Assembly: GCA_007570785.1 (NCBI GenBank) | Contig: ML660204.1 | Coordinates: 1,860,001-1,924,000 of the forward strand | Origin: Antilocapra americana | Taxonomy: Eukaryota; Chordata; Mammalia; Artiodactyla; Antilocapridae | Length of the DNA: 64,000 nt | Direction: 5' to 3' | Part shown: positions 63,671-64,000 of the stretch, one piece after another | How positions within the stretch are numbered: position 1 is the first letter of the stretch | Layout: every line of letters starts with the position of its first letter | Translations under genes and position numbers: made by a program | Notes under the pieces: generated by a model | Seen by the model: the letters and a program-made list of their open reading frames with translations, nothing else | The model's database searches: none | What the model was told of the DNA's origin: nothing

Positions 63671-64000
63671 AAATGAAACAAAATGAATCCCCTAGACTGG
63701 TAAAGTGTGCAGACTTTCAGTCTAGACTTTAGAAAGGAATTCTTGTTCTGGGGTAAAATTGGGTCCCTGGTTATTATTGGCATCCCACACTGCTGACTTT
63801 GGCTGGAGCTGTGGTGATCACTTCCCAGCATACTGAGGGTATCCCACCTCAAGTACCTGTCAGTCATTTGGCTTCTCTGTAGCCTTGGGAACTCCCAGCC
63901 AGAACTTGGGAGCAACTGACCCTCTCCAGAGGCAGCCCTCTATCATGTGGGTTGGGGTGTTGAAATGAATAGATTATTGTCTCAGCCTTTTATTCACTGG
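63671..64000. other. Right end, no recognised feature
   Basis: Apparently unique sequence to the window end; no gene or repeat is recognised. Confidence 0.5.

Overview
The window is ruminant, almost certainly bovid, nuclear DNA. The repeats show this: many BovB LINE fragments, Bov-tA/Bov-A2 SINEs, tRNA-Glu-derived CHR SINEs, and L1 3' ends of the ruminant type. I cannot separate cattle from other bovids by eye. No bacterial, phage, CRISPR or operon-type content is present.

One protein-coding gene is firmly supported: the 5' part of CSNK2A1 (protein kinase CK2 catalytic subunit alpha), on the minus strand. Two coding exons lie at the left end. Positions 2950-3050 give residues 1-33 plus two bases of codon 34, with 5' UTR upstream to 3160. 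Positions 306-417 give the last base of codon 34 and residues 35-71. Both have consensus splice sites and matching phase. A non-coding first exon is inferred inside the CpG island near 33.9 kb, with a donor at 33913/33912. Intron 1 would then be about 30.8 kb. The rest of the gene lies to the left of the window.

Intron 1 (3161-33913) is a repeat-rich stretch. It carries two processed retrocopies with target-site duplications: PFDN4 (frameshifted) and RPS25 (open frame kept). It also carries a 35-bp fragment of the U2 snRNA 5' end flanked by an 11-bp duplication, plus many LINE and SINE copies, several nested. The CpG island (about 33.37-34.64 kb) has tandem Ets-type GGAA sites, two near-identical YY1-type ATGGCGG sites and a ZNF143-type site upstream of the inferred exon 1.

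From about 34.7 kb to the right end I find no protein-coding gene that I can defend. This is intergenic sequence upstream of CSNK2A1. It is repeat-dense to about 53.5 kb. From 53.5 to 60.6 kb it is GC-richer and mostly unique, with candidate regulatory blocks such as a perfect MEF2-type site at 55118-55127. The right end is a BovB LINE interrupted by a full-length PGAM1 retrocopy that has a premature stop and a frameshift.

I found no previously undescribed biological system. The points most worth checking are the U2 mini-insertion, a poly(A)-only insertion, the RPS25 retrocopy with an open frame, and the CSNK2A1 promoter architecture.
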